Part shown: in pieces, positions 43,607 through 54,354 of the stretch | Layout of the letters: each line of letters starts with the position of its first letter | Numbering within the stretch: position 1 is the stretch's first letter | NCBI GenBank assembly: GCA_039704465.1 | Contig: JASFAU010000009.1 | Location: 744,001 to 808,000, forward strand | Source of the DNA: Plasmodiophora brassicae | Lineage: Eukaryota > Endomyxa > Phytomyxea > Plasmodiophorida > Plasmodiophoridae | Length of the DNA stretch: 64,000 bases | Direction: 5' to 3' | Notes under the pieces: model-generated | The model's database searches: none | Told to the model about the DNA's origin: nothing | The model's input: the letters and a program-made list of their open reading frames with translations, nothing else | Program-made: the position numbers and the translations under genes

Positions 43607-45248
43607 ATGGCGTCGAGGACGGCGGGCGACTGCGTGGGCCGGTTGCGGGCGCTGGTCGGCGACGCGTTCGCAGGCGTCGACGACGATGGCGCGGCGGCGT
43701 TCCATCCGATGACGCTGCCCGGGTCGCGCCTGCACGAGACGTGGCGGGCGGCGCGCGCCGAGCTGGACGCGCTGAAAGCGTGCTTGACGGGGCCACGTGG
43801 GACGGCTGCCGATCGAGCTGGCCGTCTGCAGACGGAGCGCGCCAGGGTATGGCGCTGGCAATGAGCTGATGTGTGGGGTGCTGACTGGCGATGGTTTCTC
43901 AAGCTGAGGAGACAGCTGCATATCCTGACTTCCGAAATTGATGGCTCCCTGGCGTCGATCAGTGAGCGTCGGGACCGGGATCAGGCTCGTCGAGAAGGGT
44001 GCGAGCCGCTTGCCGAGCTTGCACGAAAGGCGGAGGCGGCATGCGGGCGATGCGGCGGATTGTCCTGCGATATTGAGATGGCGCCACCTGTCAAGAAGCC
44101 CAGCTTTCCAGCTTCTACTCCCACTGGTTCGGGGGATCAGACGCGATCGCTCACGATTATCATCGGGTCCGAGGGGGAGCTTGCCTGTTTCGCCATCGGT
44201 AAGCCTGTGTACACATGTGGTATCGCATATCTGACGTCGTTTGGTGGCAGAGGTTAACGCGTCCATGGTGCCGTATGCGTCGAACGTCACGATCGATTCC
44301 GTCTCTGTTACGTTCCAGTTCGGCGATATCGAATGGAGTAACGATGAGGTCGATCGTGACGTATCCGACTGCCTTGAGAATGGGTCGGTCGACGACTTTT
44401 GTCACAAGTTGAAAAACGTTATCCAGATGGAAGCGCTGTCGGCCAAGAATCCTGCCGCAAACCCGCATACAGTTCGCGAGCAGATTCGCGAGAAATTCCA
44501 GCGCGTACCTTCGTCCACGACGCACGAAGTTCTGGAGGGCCCTTCTTGCCAGTACGCTGAGTTGCCGGTTGACTTGTGCTCGCATGCTCCTGACCGGGCA
44601 CCCGCACCTCATTCCTTAACCTTTGTCTCTGCGTCGGAGATCGTCGATGAACGGGACCCAAGCGCCCTCTCTTTCCATTTCGAGTTGAGGCCTCCAGTTC
44701 CAATGTCATGGGCTACAGCATCGCTTATCGCTGGTCATCGTCACGTTGACAGTGCCGACGTCGACAGGTGTTCATTGAAGTTCCTGCTTGCTGGAGATGC
44801 GCTAACGTATGCGTTCGCTGTGATGGATGGCGTGAGTGTCAGCTCGGCCATCGATGGCAACGCCCTTCTTGATCGCGGCATCATCGCGACACGGCTAACG
44901 CTAACTGATCTGGGCTCCCTTGACGCACTTGTCGTACCGGCTCTTCAGCGCCAGGTGGTTTTCAATTCGCTCTTCCGTTCGTGCTGCCGATCGGGCGGCT
45001 CTCGTCATCGTGCGCCATCGGTGTGTCTGGAAGTCCTCGAGTGCTCCGCGGAATCCTTCTTCGTCAAGGCCCGCGCGACATCAAACAAGTCGTCTCAGAA
45101 CCCGACACTGAGCGTTTCAGTCGGCCTGGGTGGGTCGATATCGTTGTCGATGTCCCCAGACGTCGGCGCGCCTTCATCTGTGATCGAGGCCTTACTGGCA
45201 AAGTGTCTCGACCTAGCCGTTGTTTTCCATTTTCTTCTGAAACAATAG
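43607..45248 (+). CDS. MED1: Mediator complex subunit 1
   Basis: Subunit of the middle module of Mediator, linking activators to RNA polymerase II. Exons 43607-43846, 43904-44198 and 44251-45248 give 510 aa. A helical N-terminus is followed by the MED1 core: a segment VDDFCHKLKNVIQMEAL aligned with the F-x-x-H-L region, then LSFHFELRPPVPMSWATA (the PIPVS block), LQRQVVFNSLFRSCC (the RHQ-x-x-YN block) and LEVLECSAESFFV. Long vertebrate-type LxxLL and disordered tails are absent. It ends 38 bp from the convergent gene to its right. Recognition rests on the order of blocks, not on strong identity. Confidence 0.8.
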
Positions 45249-45286
45249 ATACTTATCGCTATGCATTTGTACGGACGACCAGAGTT

Positions 45287-47089
45287 TCATCGAGTCATGC
45301 CACGATTGCCGTTCTTCCGCCGCAGGAATCGTTTCTCAGCGGGATCGACTTCCGTTTTCGAATCGCGAGCGCGGTGCTGCTTGCCATCTGATCCCTGGAT
45401 GCTCTTTCCAGGTGTGTCGAGACGCGCGTGCAGCCTTGGCGTAACGTCGTAGAACGCGTAGAACAGTTTCATCTCGTCGACGTACGTGTTCCACTGGGAC
45501 ATGATCCTCATTCGGGCGTGATCGACGGGCGACGCCCAGACCGGCATAAACATCGACAGGCCGCAGAACGTCTGCGTACGGTCCCGGAGGACCACCATGT
45601 CAGCCATCGCCGTCACAAGGTCGTCCAACAACCTGCCCAGCTCTGACACCTCGGGAAACACCCGCACGACCGCGCTGCAGAACCCGACGACATCGACATA
45701 TCGATCGATCATCGCGCCGCTGGCATCCGAATCGTGGATCCATGGTGACACGTGTTCCCGAAGCGCCGTCCTCTCGCCGTCATCGGCCAGGCTGAGCACC
45801 GATGACGTCACGGTCAGGAACGTCTTCAGAGCAACGGCCACCTCGGGATACGCTCGCGTGTACATTTCAGTCATAGACGACCCTCGACTGACCGTCGCCG
45901 CCAAGTCTTCCGCATCCGCCTCTGGTCGCGTGCTCAACGTGTGAATCAGATCGAGTGGCGTCGACGGCGACGATAATGCAGCCTGGCAGGTCTGTGGCGC
46001 CACCAGCACCCTGCAACAGTTGTACAACGCGTGCAGCGTCTGCAGCGTTGCACGTGTGGTCTGATGCACGACCAGCAGCGCAATCTCGCAACGCAGATGA
46101 ACGCGCTGCAGGTGCGCCGATAGGATATCCAGCGACACCCACGCCGGCGACGCCTCGCCGTTCCACTCGCCTACCTGTCGCTGTGAGCCACCGGTTCCGT
46201 TGCCTGTCTGTCGATTCGCATAAACGGTACCTGAAATGGCGGGGCAGGGGCTGGGAGTCCCTTCGATGATCACGACGGAGCGCAGCGGTTCCAGGCGGGT
46301 GTGCACCCACGCGAACAGGTTCGCAATCGTGTCGCCGTCGACGGTGCCGCTGCTGGGCTCATCAATGTCGACCGGGGCGGGGCCGCCGACACGAACGGAT
46401 CGCCGCCCGGGGCTCATCTCCACGATGGCCACGTGGCCGCTGGACGCGCCCAACGACACGCCCGACGCGATCCGCCGGTCGGGGTTGATGACGATGACGC
46501 ACCAGATGATGCCGGTTGCCAGCGGCAACGGCGCCGGCGTGGACGAATCGGGGAAATGATCGTCCCGAAATTGCACACGCAGGCGTTCGCGTTCGATGTC
46601 AGGCGCCTTGTCGTTGTCGACGCTTTCCAGCGCCGACTGAGGGATCCACCCAGTGGCCCCGGATCGGCACGCCTTGCCGAACACCCAGCGGGTCCCGACA
46701 GGAGCCACCACCGATACCAGCTCGCGAGCCGTTGCCGATAGGGTGTGTTCCGGCGCGCTGCCATCCACTCGAAACAGCGTCCGCGTCAGCCACCGCTGTG
46801 GGCCGTCGTCGTCGTCGCCGCCCCCGCCGAATACCTTGGGCAGCCGGAAGCGTCGTTGCTGGAAGGTGACAGCCAGCAGCACGCTGGCGATCACGAACGC
46901 GAGCACCCAAGGTGCGGTGGCCTGTAGCGTCCACACCGGCACGAGGTCGGCAATCGACAGCCGGGCGCGTATCGTGGCCGCCATCCCGAACAGGCCGATC
47001 GAGGCAGCGACGGCCAGGCCGATGGCCATGGACCCGAGTGGCCTGCTCGCCGCCTTGCCGGTGCCATCGTATGCCGCATCTACGCCCAT
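45287..47089 (-). CDS. Membrane protein with SH3-like and clostripain-like domains
   Basis: Single-exon 600-aa protein. Two membrane helices lie near residues 20-80. An SH3-like stretch follows (ELVSVVAPVGTRWVFGKA...GWIPQSALE). The C-terminal ~400 residues resemble the layout of C11 (clostripain-like) peptidases: a Rossmann-like start, a segment VLVAPQTC, and a conserved-looking end CGLSMFMPVW...W-x-x-YVDEM. The expected His (HG motif) and Cys (D-x-C) of C11 enzymes are not visible (IIEGTPSPC and LVVHQTTRA instead), so it may be a pseudoenzyme. The C11 assignment is an inference from weak similarity. ATG 47089 is the first in frame. Confidence 0.6.
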   Translation of the reverse strand: MGVDAAYDGTGKAASRPLGSMAIGLAVAASIGLFGMAATIRARLSIADLVPVWTLQATAPWVLAFVIASVLLAVTFQQRRFRLPKVFGGGGDDDDGPQRWLTRTLFRVDGSAPEHTLSATARELVSVVAPVGTRWVFGKACRSGATGWIPQSALESVDNDKAPDIERERLRVQFRDDHFPDSSTPAPLPLATGIIWCVIVINPDRRIASGVSLGASSGHVAIVEMSPGRRSVRVGGPAPVDIDEPSSGTVDGDTIANLFAWVHTRLEPLRSVVIIEGTPSPCPAISGTVYANRQTGNGTGGSQRQVGEWNGEASPAWVSLDILSAHLQRVHLRCEIALLVVHQTTRATLQTLHALYNCCRVLVAPQTCQAALSSPSTPLDLIHTLSTRPEADAEDLAATVSRGSSMTEMYTRAYPEVAVALKTFLTVTSSVLSLADDGERTALREHVSPWIHDSDASGAMIDRYVDVVGFCSAVVRVFPEVSELGRLLDDLVTAMADMVVLRDRTQTFCGLSMFMPVWASPVDHARMRIMSQWNTYVDEMKLFYAFYDVTPRLHARLDTPGKSIQGSDGKQHRARDSKTEVDPAEKRFLRRKNGNRGMTR

Positions 47090-47241
47090 GACACTCGCTA
47101 CGCGGGAGTCTGACCCAGCAACAGTCAGGGAGAGGAGCAACCCGCTCTGTTCACACCGACGGTAACGTCACCGGCAGACGTGATTCACCCATAATGGTCG
47201 CAGCAGTGCGTGCCTCGCGACGAACACGTCCGCGGTCGCGG

Positions 47242-50200
47242 TTACCAGTAGCCGCAGCATGAGCATGGCCCTTCCTGGAAGTGATGATGGCGGGCGGGAT
47301 CGCGAACTGAAACGTGGCACTGCATGACGGCAGAGATCCGCTGGAGGAAGTCGTGGCAGTCAGGGCAGATGCGTCGGGTCGTGGACAGCCGTAGCGGCTC
47401 GCCAGGCGGCACCTTCATAAGCGCATACGCGACTGCAACCTTCGTGCAATGACCATGGACCGACTGCCGGGCGTTATCGTCGTCCGGCGGGGAGGAAGAC
47501 AGATCGGGGAGGTATCCTCCATCAGTAGCCGTGTCGATCAGTCGCGCATGCGCGCCTCGCAGCGCAGCATCGGGCAGGCGCATCGGATCATTCGAGGCGA
47601 AGTGCCTGACGGGCCGATCAGGCAGCGCAAGCGTGGCCCGGCCAGGCGCCTGCGTTAGCGCCTGGGTGCCCATCTCCTCGCGCATTCGACGGTGATCGTC
47701 GACCCGCCCGACGCTCATGTACAGATCCGCCATGAGCGTATACGCAGAGACCAGATGGGAGCCGGCGTCGGGAAACGCCTGGATCCGGGCAACGACGCGC
47801 TCGGCACGTTCAAGGTCGCCATGCCGTCGACATGCATTCAGAAGCGCCGCCCACGACGCGGCACTGGGGATCAACAGCGACGACGCGAGCCGTTCAGCGG
47901 CGTCCAGGTCGCCCAGGCGCCCATACAGGTCGATAAAACAGTTCGCGTGCAACGAGGTCATGGCGACACGCCAGCGGAGGGTGAATTCGGCAACAAACGC
48001 ATTCGCAGCGGGAAGGTCGCCAACGTGAGCGCAGGCCGTTAGCAGTGCCAGTAGCGTCTCGTCGTTCGGTCGACGTTTTATCGCCCGCATCGTGTCGAAC
48101 GCGGCCGTTGCCTGCTGCAGCATGCCGTGCTGGGCATACGCAGCGATCATCGAGTTGATGACGGTGGTGGACGGCGCTTCCGTCGTCCGGAACACGTCCT
48201 CGGCAGAAGGGAGACACCCACAGTCAGAGTAGGCAGTGACCAACGAGCTGATTACACGACGGTCCTGCAGCATGTTGCGTTCCCGCGCGAAGCCATGCAA
48301 TTGGACCATGGCCTGGACGTCAAACGCACGGCCGCAGGAGGCAATAAGACTTGCGATGTCACCGGCGTCCACGACGAGGCTCCTGGAGACGACGGCGCGA
48401 AACAAGCCGAGCGCTTCGAGAACGCGATCCGACCGACCGTAGACGGATAGCATGGTGCCGTACGTGCCGCCGGAGATTGGGACCGACGACGACAGCATGC
48501 CCTCGAATACGGCGATCGCATTGGGCAACATGCCGTGTCGGGCGTAGGAGGTCACCATGGCGTTCTTGGTCAATGGATACTGGCCTACATCGAGGCCGTT
48601 GAACAGGCGCATAGCAGTATCGAGGTCGCCCCAGGACCCGTAGGCCAAGACGAATGCACCGACGACTGCGTCGTCCTTCAACAGCAATCCCGAATCCTGC
48701 TCGGCGAATTGGTGAACGGTTTGCACGGCCGGCAGATCAGCGTATCGTCCACAAGCACCGACAAGACTGGCGAACATCACCGCACGAGAACGGGACATGT
48801 CGCCTTGCACGCGCTCGTACAAGCGCAACGCGTCCAGCACACGTCCGACTTTGACAAAGACAGCGGCGATACTACAGAAAACGGGGACCGATGTCGATAA
48901 GCCAGCTACCTCAAGGTTATCGAACGTCTCGAGGGCCTTAGCGTGCATGTTGTGGTGATTGTACGCGGCAATCATTGAACTGAAGGTGACCACGTGGGGA
49001 GTCGAAACCTGCTGTCGCACTTGAAACACTCTTTCGGCGCATGCGACATCACTGCAGTGGTCAAACGCGAAGATGAACGCACTGGCGATGACATCATCGA
49101 GAACCAGCGCCCTGTTCTCTGCATGCCGGTAGAGGGATTGGACCGAGTCCAGGTTCGACGATCGTCCACAGGCGGCGATGAGACTAGCGAGCGCTGGAAT
49201 GCCCACCCGGACGTTCTTGCTGGTCATCTCGTTGAACAAGTTCATTGCATCGGCCACCCGGTCGGCCTTGATAAACACAGACAGCGCATTCGTGTAAACC
49301 TCCAGGGATATCTGCAAACCGTTGGCCTTCACACGTTCGAAAACGCCGATGGCATTAGGCAGCCTGACATGGTGGTAGTATGCAGCGATCATGGCACTGG
49401 ACGTGATCAAATCGGGAACGCCTCGAGACCGAAACACCTCTTCCGCCAAGTCGAGTTTTCCGCAATGGTCGTAGGCCGAGATGAAAGCAGAAGCAACGAA
49501 ATCGTCGGCTATAAGGTTTTTAGAAGTCGCGTACGTGTACAAGGTTTGGACAGCAGAATCTTTGCCCGATCGGCCGCAAGCAGCAACGAGCGTAACGAAG
49601 ACGCGAGCGTTGACTCTCAGACTCTGGTCCACCATCGTTTGGAACACATTCAACGCATCGTGAGTGCGACCCTTCTTCAAGAGGGCAATGATCGTATTGG
49701 CACACATCGATTCCGAGGGCAGGACGCCGTTCAATTTCATCAATGGGAACACTGCCAGCGCGGACTTCAGCAAGTCCTCGGCGAGCAGCGTCGTCAGCAG
49801 GTTGGCATACGTTGGCATCAGCGAGTGTCGTGATATCTGTCCGGATTGCATGCGGTCGAGCAGTTGCTGTGCAGTGCACGCAGCGATGGGCCCCTTGGAT
49901 TCAGAACAGCACGCCGCTAGGATGGATACCAACTGGTCAGTGAAGGGCACATTGTGGTCGACGATGTCCTTGACAAGGAACAGGGCTAGACCCGGGTGCT
50001 TGGATACTCGGCACAGGTTGGCGACACCAAAGATGACATTATGTGAACGTGGGGTTGATGGTTTCGAATACCACTCGAGGGCCTCGGACACCATGGCTGG
50101 GGTAGCGTTCTGACACGCCCCAAGAAAGGTGCAGAACAATGATTCGGTGATGCGAACGCCCCGAGATACAGCGGCGCTGAGCACTTCGGGCGCTTTGGAA

Positions 50201-50550
50201 GGCAGATGGCGTTTGCAGAATGACATCATGGACGTGTAGAACGGGGTGTCCGCCCAGATGCTCAACGAGAGAACACGATCGAATATGGACCAGGCGCGAC
50301 TGGGATCGGTTTCCTGCCTCAACGCTCGGATACCAAATGGAATCGACGGGCGTCCCATGAAGGCGATAAATTCATCGGATGGTCGCGAGATTCGCCTTGC
50401 AATGCAATGGACGGGTTGCACGTCGGCAGACGACAACGGGCGCACGTTGTACCGCAGCCCACTTGGATAGTGGCAACATCCCCGGACAGCTTGACACGAA
50501 GCATGCCCGCCGCTTGAAACGCACATCATGCGACGCATGCCGGCAACCAT
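47242..50550 (-). CDS. Pentatricopeptide repeat protein with a C-terminal DYW domain
   Basis: Single-exon 1102-aa protein. An N-terminal leader rich in Arg, Ser and Cys is followed by about 20 PPR motifs of alternating length (recurring blocks such as VFVTLVAACGRSG, SSMIAAYNHHNMHAKALETF). E-type motifs come next, and then a DYW domain of about 110 residues. The DYW domain keeps the zinc signature C-P-D-C-H (Cys1062, Cys1065), VRDPARHHHF and ends CSCCGYW. The deaminase HxE signature reads His1034-Cys-Thr1036, so the catalytic Glu is missing. In plants such proteins bind organelle RNA and deaminate C to U. Here RNA binding is likely, and deamination by this copy is doubtful. Confidence 0.93.
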   Translation of the reverse strand: MVAGMRRMMCVSSGGHASCQAVRGCCHYPSGLRYNVRPLSSADVQPVHCIARRISRPSDEFIAFMGRPSIPFGIRALRQETDPSRAWSIFDRVLSLSIWADTPFYTSMMSFCKRHLPSKAPEVLSAAVSRGVRITESLFCTFLGACQNATPAMVSEALEWYSKPSTPRSHNVIFGVANLCRVSKHPGLALFLVKDIVDHNVPFTDQLVSILAACCSESKGPIAACTAQQLLDRMQSGQISRHSLMPTYANLLTTLLAEDLLKSALAVFPLMKLNGVLPSESMCANTIIALLKKGRTHDALNVFQTMVDQSLRVNARVFVTLVAACGRSGKDSAVQTLYTYATSKNLIADDFVASAFISAYDHCGKLDLAEEVFRSRGVPDLITSSAMIAAYYHHVRLPNAIGVFERVKANGLQISLEVYTNALSVFIKADRVADAMNLFNEMTSKNVRVGIPALASLIAACGRSSNLDSVQSLYRHAENRALVLDDVIASAFIFAFDHCSDVACAERVFQVRQQVSTPHVVTFSSMIAAYNHHNMHAKALETFDNLEVAGLSTSVPVFCSIAAVFVKVGRVLDALRLYERVQGDMSRSRAVMFASLVGACGRYADLPAVQTVHQFAEQDSGLLLKDDAVVGAFVLAYGSWGDLDTAMRLFNGLDVGQYPLTKNAMVTSYARHGMLPNAIAVFEGMLSSSVPISGGTYGTMLSVYGRSDRVLEALGLFRAVVSRSLVVDAGDIASLIASCGRAFDVQAMVQLHGFARERNMLQDRRVISSLVTAYSDCGCLPSAEDVFRTTEAPSTTVINSMIAAYAQHGMLQQATAAFDTMRAIKRRPNDETLLALLTACAHVGDLPAANAFVAEFTLRWRVAMTSLHANCFIDLYGRLGDLDAAERLASSLLIPSAASWAALLNACRRHGDLERAERVVARIQAFPDAGSHLVSAYTLMADLYMSVGRVDDHRRMREEMGTQALTQAPGRATLALPDRPVRHFASNDPMRLPDAALRGAHARLIDTATDGGYLPDLSSSPPDDDNARQSVHGHCTKVAVAYALMKVPPGEPLRLSTTRRICPDCHDFLQRISAVMQCHVSVRDPARHHHFQEGPCSCCGYW

Positions 50551-50722
50551 TGCCCATCGCCGACTTCGCGGCAGTTCGTTGATGCGTCCAGTTTTAGGGA
50601 AGCGCGGTTGTGCTGGATACGATGGAAACGTGAGCTCGTAGGAAACAATGGACTTTATCTTCGAAGTCGCTTCCGCCGACGGGTGTCCAAACGCCTACGA
50701 ATTCCAGGATATTGACTATCGG

Positions 50723-51433
50723 CTATAGGTCCCGACAATCCTTCCCTATAACGAACATAGCTGGCAGGAACGAATCAGTCAGCGGGTTTCCAATGTGACT
50801 TGCGTCGTACCTGTCGTAGTTGAGATTATCTAACGCACTATAGGCTCTGCACTGCAATTCGTGCAAGAACGCCTCAAGTCGAGGTCGACTGCACGCCGAC
50901 ATGAATATCGAAAGAATATCAACAGCTTTTGATTCACCGATCGTCCGCAGGTCAAGGAGAACGGCCAGGACAGCGTTGACAGCATAGTCCAAAGCGGAAT
51001 TCTTCGGATCGTCTTTAAACCCACAGACAGCGATGAGTTCACGAAACAGCTGGAGGACAACGTCACATCGATTTGACTTGATAAGGACATGAAGAAATAC
51101 CCATTTCCGTAGCTCTGGTGATCTGATCTGTTCGGGGGTTAGCGCCCGTGTTTGACTAGTAGTTGGAATGGCTCTAAGGCCACGCTCGTAGATGAGCTGG
51201 CGCCAACGGACAAGCACCTGTTGCGTCAGGACGACGCCAACGAGAGCGGCCGGCGACCCCGTCCGACACACAGGACAGACCGGGCGGACGGCCACCCATC
51301 TGACGATGCAGTCCCGGCAGAACTGATGCAGGCAGGTCAGGTTCGCCACGGTCGGATGGACGATCTCGCCCAGGCATATCGGGCACACCGCAACATCGTC
51401 GTCGCCGTCGTCGCCCGACTCGCTCGACGGCAT
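50723..51433 (-). CDS. Small RING-finger protein (Topors-like)
   Basis: 236 aa, single exon. The RING lies at residues ~16-57: CPICLGE, CLHQFCRDCI and CPVCR, the C3HC4 pattern. RWRQLIYERGLRA follows closely, which recalls the region after the RING in Topors-type ligases. The rest is helical with no recognised domain. The frame opens upstream only with GTG, so the ATG at 51433 is used. A ubiquitin ligase role is expected for the fold; the substrate is unknown. Confidence 0.75.
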   Translation of the reverse strand: MPSSESGDDGDDDVAVCPICLGEIVHPTVANLTCLHQFCRDCIVRWVAVRPVCPVCRTGSPAALVGVVLTQQVLVRWRQLIYERGLRAIPTTSQTRALTPEQIRSPELRKWVFLHVLIKSNRCDVVLQLFRELIAVCGFKDDPKNSALDYAVNAVLAVLLDLRTIGESKAVDILSIFMSACSRPRLEAFLHELQCRAYSALDNLNYDRYDASHIGNPLTDSFLPAMFVIGKDCRDL

Positions 51434-51604
51434 CGTCGACGAATACCGCACATTCCAAAATGCCTTCCCGCGCCACCGACTGGAGCTGCACTGACTGCCT
51501 CAGCCCTCAGGCAACTGCCGACAACGTTGCCGGCTGGGCGGAACCGCAATGGACATTCATTTTTGGGCGTCGTCTCCTGTTTGTTGATCGGCGGTGCGGC
51601 TGCG

Positions 51605-51961
51605 ATGCATCCAGTGTCGGCCAGCGACCCCAGGTCGCATCCGGCATGGTAGGCGAGGCGCCGTTGACGGATGGAGCCGTGCTGACGGAGCAGGCAGCGC
51701 CGACGCGATCGTGGCCCTGGCGACCTGTCATAAGGAGCGCAGCATCGCGAAGTTCTTCGGGGCGTGTAACGACTTCAAAGCAGCCCTGGACCAGTGCATG
51801 CGAAGCGAAGTCGGCATTCGTATGACCGGCATGTGTCGGGCATCTTCGACTGATTGCTGTGGCAGAAAAAGGAGAGGCGCGAAAGGAACCGGCGGGAAGC
51901 CCGAGAATTCGACATGAACTGGCACGCCCTGCGCGAATCCATGAGGCAGAAAGACGTATGA
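51605..51961 (+). CDS. CMC2: CMC2-like twin CX9C protein
   Basis: Mitochondrial intermembrane-space protein imported by Mia40 and needed for cytochrome c oxidase assembly. Exons 51605-51648, 51698-51809 and 51866-51961 give 83 aa; introns are 49 and 56 nt. The spliced protein has a perfect twin CX9C pair: Cys15-x9-Cys25 and Cys38-x9-Cys48, with CHKERSIAKFFGACND, the family signature. It starts MHP as other CMC2 proteins do. The tail is highly charged. The gene is missed unless the introns are recognised, and the first join creates the Cys15 codon. Confidence 0.93.
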
Positions 51962-52074
51962 GAGCTAGTACATAATATTATTGCAGAACGCATGCACGTA
52001 GTCGATCCCCCAAATGAAAACCGCCGCAGCGGTGCTGCGACGACACCGGATCTCGAGTGCGCACGTCGGCGCGC

Positions 52075-53598
52075 ATGTCGTTCGAGGCCGTGTTGGCTCG
52101 ACTGCTGGCGTCGAAACCCGTCAAGCTATCGCTCGACAACGTGCGCGCGCTACGATCCCTCCTCGGGTGCCCTGACAAGGCGTACAAGACTGTCCACGTC
52201 GCCGGCACCAATGGCAAAGGTGGTTTCTACTGCAGTCGTCGCAGTTACCTTCCGTTGACAATTCGACAATACAGGCAGCGTTGCAACGAAGATTGCGGCT
52301 TGCATACGAATGAGTGGGTTCAGAGTCGGGCTGTACACATCGCCACATATTTCATGTTTCCGGGAACGGATATCTGTCGATGGCGTCCTAATCAGTGAGG
52401 ATCAAGTCGCAGCGGGACTTGGGGATGTGTTTGCCGTCTGCGATGCGAATCGTATTCTACCCACATTCTTCGAGGCGACCACAATGTTGGCCTTCAAGCA
52501 CTTTAAGCACGAGAAGGTAGCCCTTCTCGACCTTCCATGGTCGGTGTTCTGATTTTCCAGCGCAGGTCGATTTCGCGGTCGTCGAAGTTGGACTCGGAGG
52601 GCGGCTTGATGCGACCAATATTATCGAGCCGGAGCTTTGCGTCATCACGTCAATATCGCTTGATCACAGCCGAATTCTCGGGAGCACAATAGGGGAAATC
52701 ACACGTGAAAAGGCTGGCATCATTAAACCCAAAGTCCCTGTCGTAATCGGGCCAAAGGTTTGATTTGGTTCCGGCATCGCCTTTGTTGCGTTTGATAACG
52801 TGTGGAGCTGTACAGGTCCCGTACGACGTTACCTACGAGGTTGCTCGCTCCTTGAACTCGCCTCTGATCCGTGTCGGTGCGTGCGATCGATCGGATGATA
52901 CGGACATGGAAAACCAAATGGTTGCTTCATGTGCCATTGAGCAATTACAGCAGCGGTTTCCTTCGATACAGACTTTTGCTGAAGGTCTGGCTGCCGTGCC
53001 TCCATGCCGGTTTGAAAAGATAACTGGTATGCGAAACGGGAAGCCGTTTACCGTCATCCTAGGTCTGTGTGTGATGCGTTGTTTGCCATGGAGACGTCTG
53101 ACTCGCCCTACCGATAGATGTAGCCCATAATCCGGATGGCATATCGCGATTGTTCGAACGCCTAGCGAAGCTGCAGTATGGGGCCTTGCATGTCATTATG
53201 GGCATGTCCAAAGACAAAGACGTAGTGCACGCGGTTCGTACTGCCAGGTCCATGGCACACTCGCTATATATTGTTGAGGCCAGTGATTGCAAACGCGCAA
53301 TGCCGGCTATGTCGGTCGTGGAACTGTACCAAGGTCGTTGTTCAGGTCAGACGCAGTGGAGGCATGCGTGAGAAAGCAACTGATGCCCGGTTTCGTAGAA
53401 CTTGATGTGTCCGGACCACAGCCAGCAGTTACATGCGACGGCAACGTTGAAAAGACGTTGGAGCATGTTCTTGACGTTTCAGAAGCGGATGACTTGATCG
53501 TTGCATTCGGATCCTTCTTCATAATGGATGCATGCCGAAAGGCCCTGAATGTCACGGCGCCTCGAGACAAGCGCCCTGTCAAAGAGGATGGAATATGA
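52075..53598 (+). CDS. Folylpolyglutamate / dihydrofolate synthase (FolC family)
   Basis: ATP-dependent ligase adding glutamate to folates. Exons 52075-52219, 52275-52516, 52566-52757, 52816-53062, 53118-53310 and 53346-53598 give 423 aa. The P-loop GTNGKGS (residues 44-50) is split by intron 1. LYTSPHI, the ERI loop, [12 protein letters not shown] and then ITSISLDH (the metal-binding region) follow. The C-terminal domain has LDVAHNPDG, again split by an intron, and ends with the usual AFGSFF motif. Length and motifs are closer to bacterial FolC and fungal FOL3 than to animal FPGS, so dihydrofolate synthase activity is possible. The last intron is short (35 nt). Confidence 0.93.
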
Positions 53599-53781
53599 CT
53601 AGGTATTGCCGGACGTTTCCCAAGACGCCACACCATAAACTGCATCTGTCGAACCCTCTATAATTATTCTGTGGGAGCCCTACGACGGTTGTAGCGACAT
53701 CTTCTCTGCCGCCGAATTGGAACCTGCCTGTTGTAGACGGTCTTCCAAGTTGTGAGGCTTGGTGCCAGGCCGTCACCGAAT

Positions 53782-54349
53782 ATGAGTCGAGTTAGTATAT
53801 TACAGGGCGTTTCTGGATTCTCGTAATACGTTATGTGAACAGGTAGGTTATCGCGTTGGGGCTACCAATCCCCAATGGCCAAAACCGGAGGAAGACCGCA
53901 CGAAGTGTGTCCGCAACGTTTCCGAAATGTGGCCGTCGTTCTCGAGCGACACTCTGACGGAGGTCGTGGCTTCTTCAGTTGTCTTGTCGGACTGTTGTGG
54001 AAGCCGAGGCGTGCAGGCGGGCATTCGGACTGATGATGCAACGGCACCAGGTTGCCCGTGCGTCGTGTTTCAGATAGACGATTCCGCTGACGACAACTTC
54101 GGTCTAGCTGTTGGAGAGGACCCAGATTACACGCTGCTGGAGAGTGTTCTCGGCTACCGTCTGAATGCCATCACGAACGCTGATGATTTGAAGCAGCAAC
54201 GACAATCGTCGTTGTATAGTTTCCGAGGTCCCCAGTCAACGAGTGTGTCCCACGACAACAAGCGACTCAGGACTGCCGGTGCACCGATATCGAGATCCTG
54301 GTCTGCCTCTGCTATATCGAATATAGCAACGCGCCGTGCACACTCTTAA
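53782..54349 (+). CDS. Orphan protein, unknown
   Basis: Proposed exons 53782-53790 (ATG AGT CGA) and 53843-54349 give 171 aa. The protein reads GATNPQWPKPEEDRTK, then CVRNVSEMWPSFSS, and later an acidic block and a Ser-rich basic end. The tiny first exon is a guess that fits splice sites and frame; the second exon is the better supported part. No family is recognised. It ends 6 bp before the ATG of the next gene, so it may instead be 5' exons of that gene. Confidence 0.4.
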
Positions 54350-54354
54350 CTCCA

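Noticed and set aside
48994..49833. 279-codon plus-strand ORF inside the PPR gene
   Set aside because: Shadow of a repetitive coding sequence; the opposite strand shows repeated PPR motifs.
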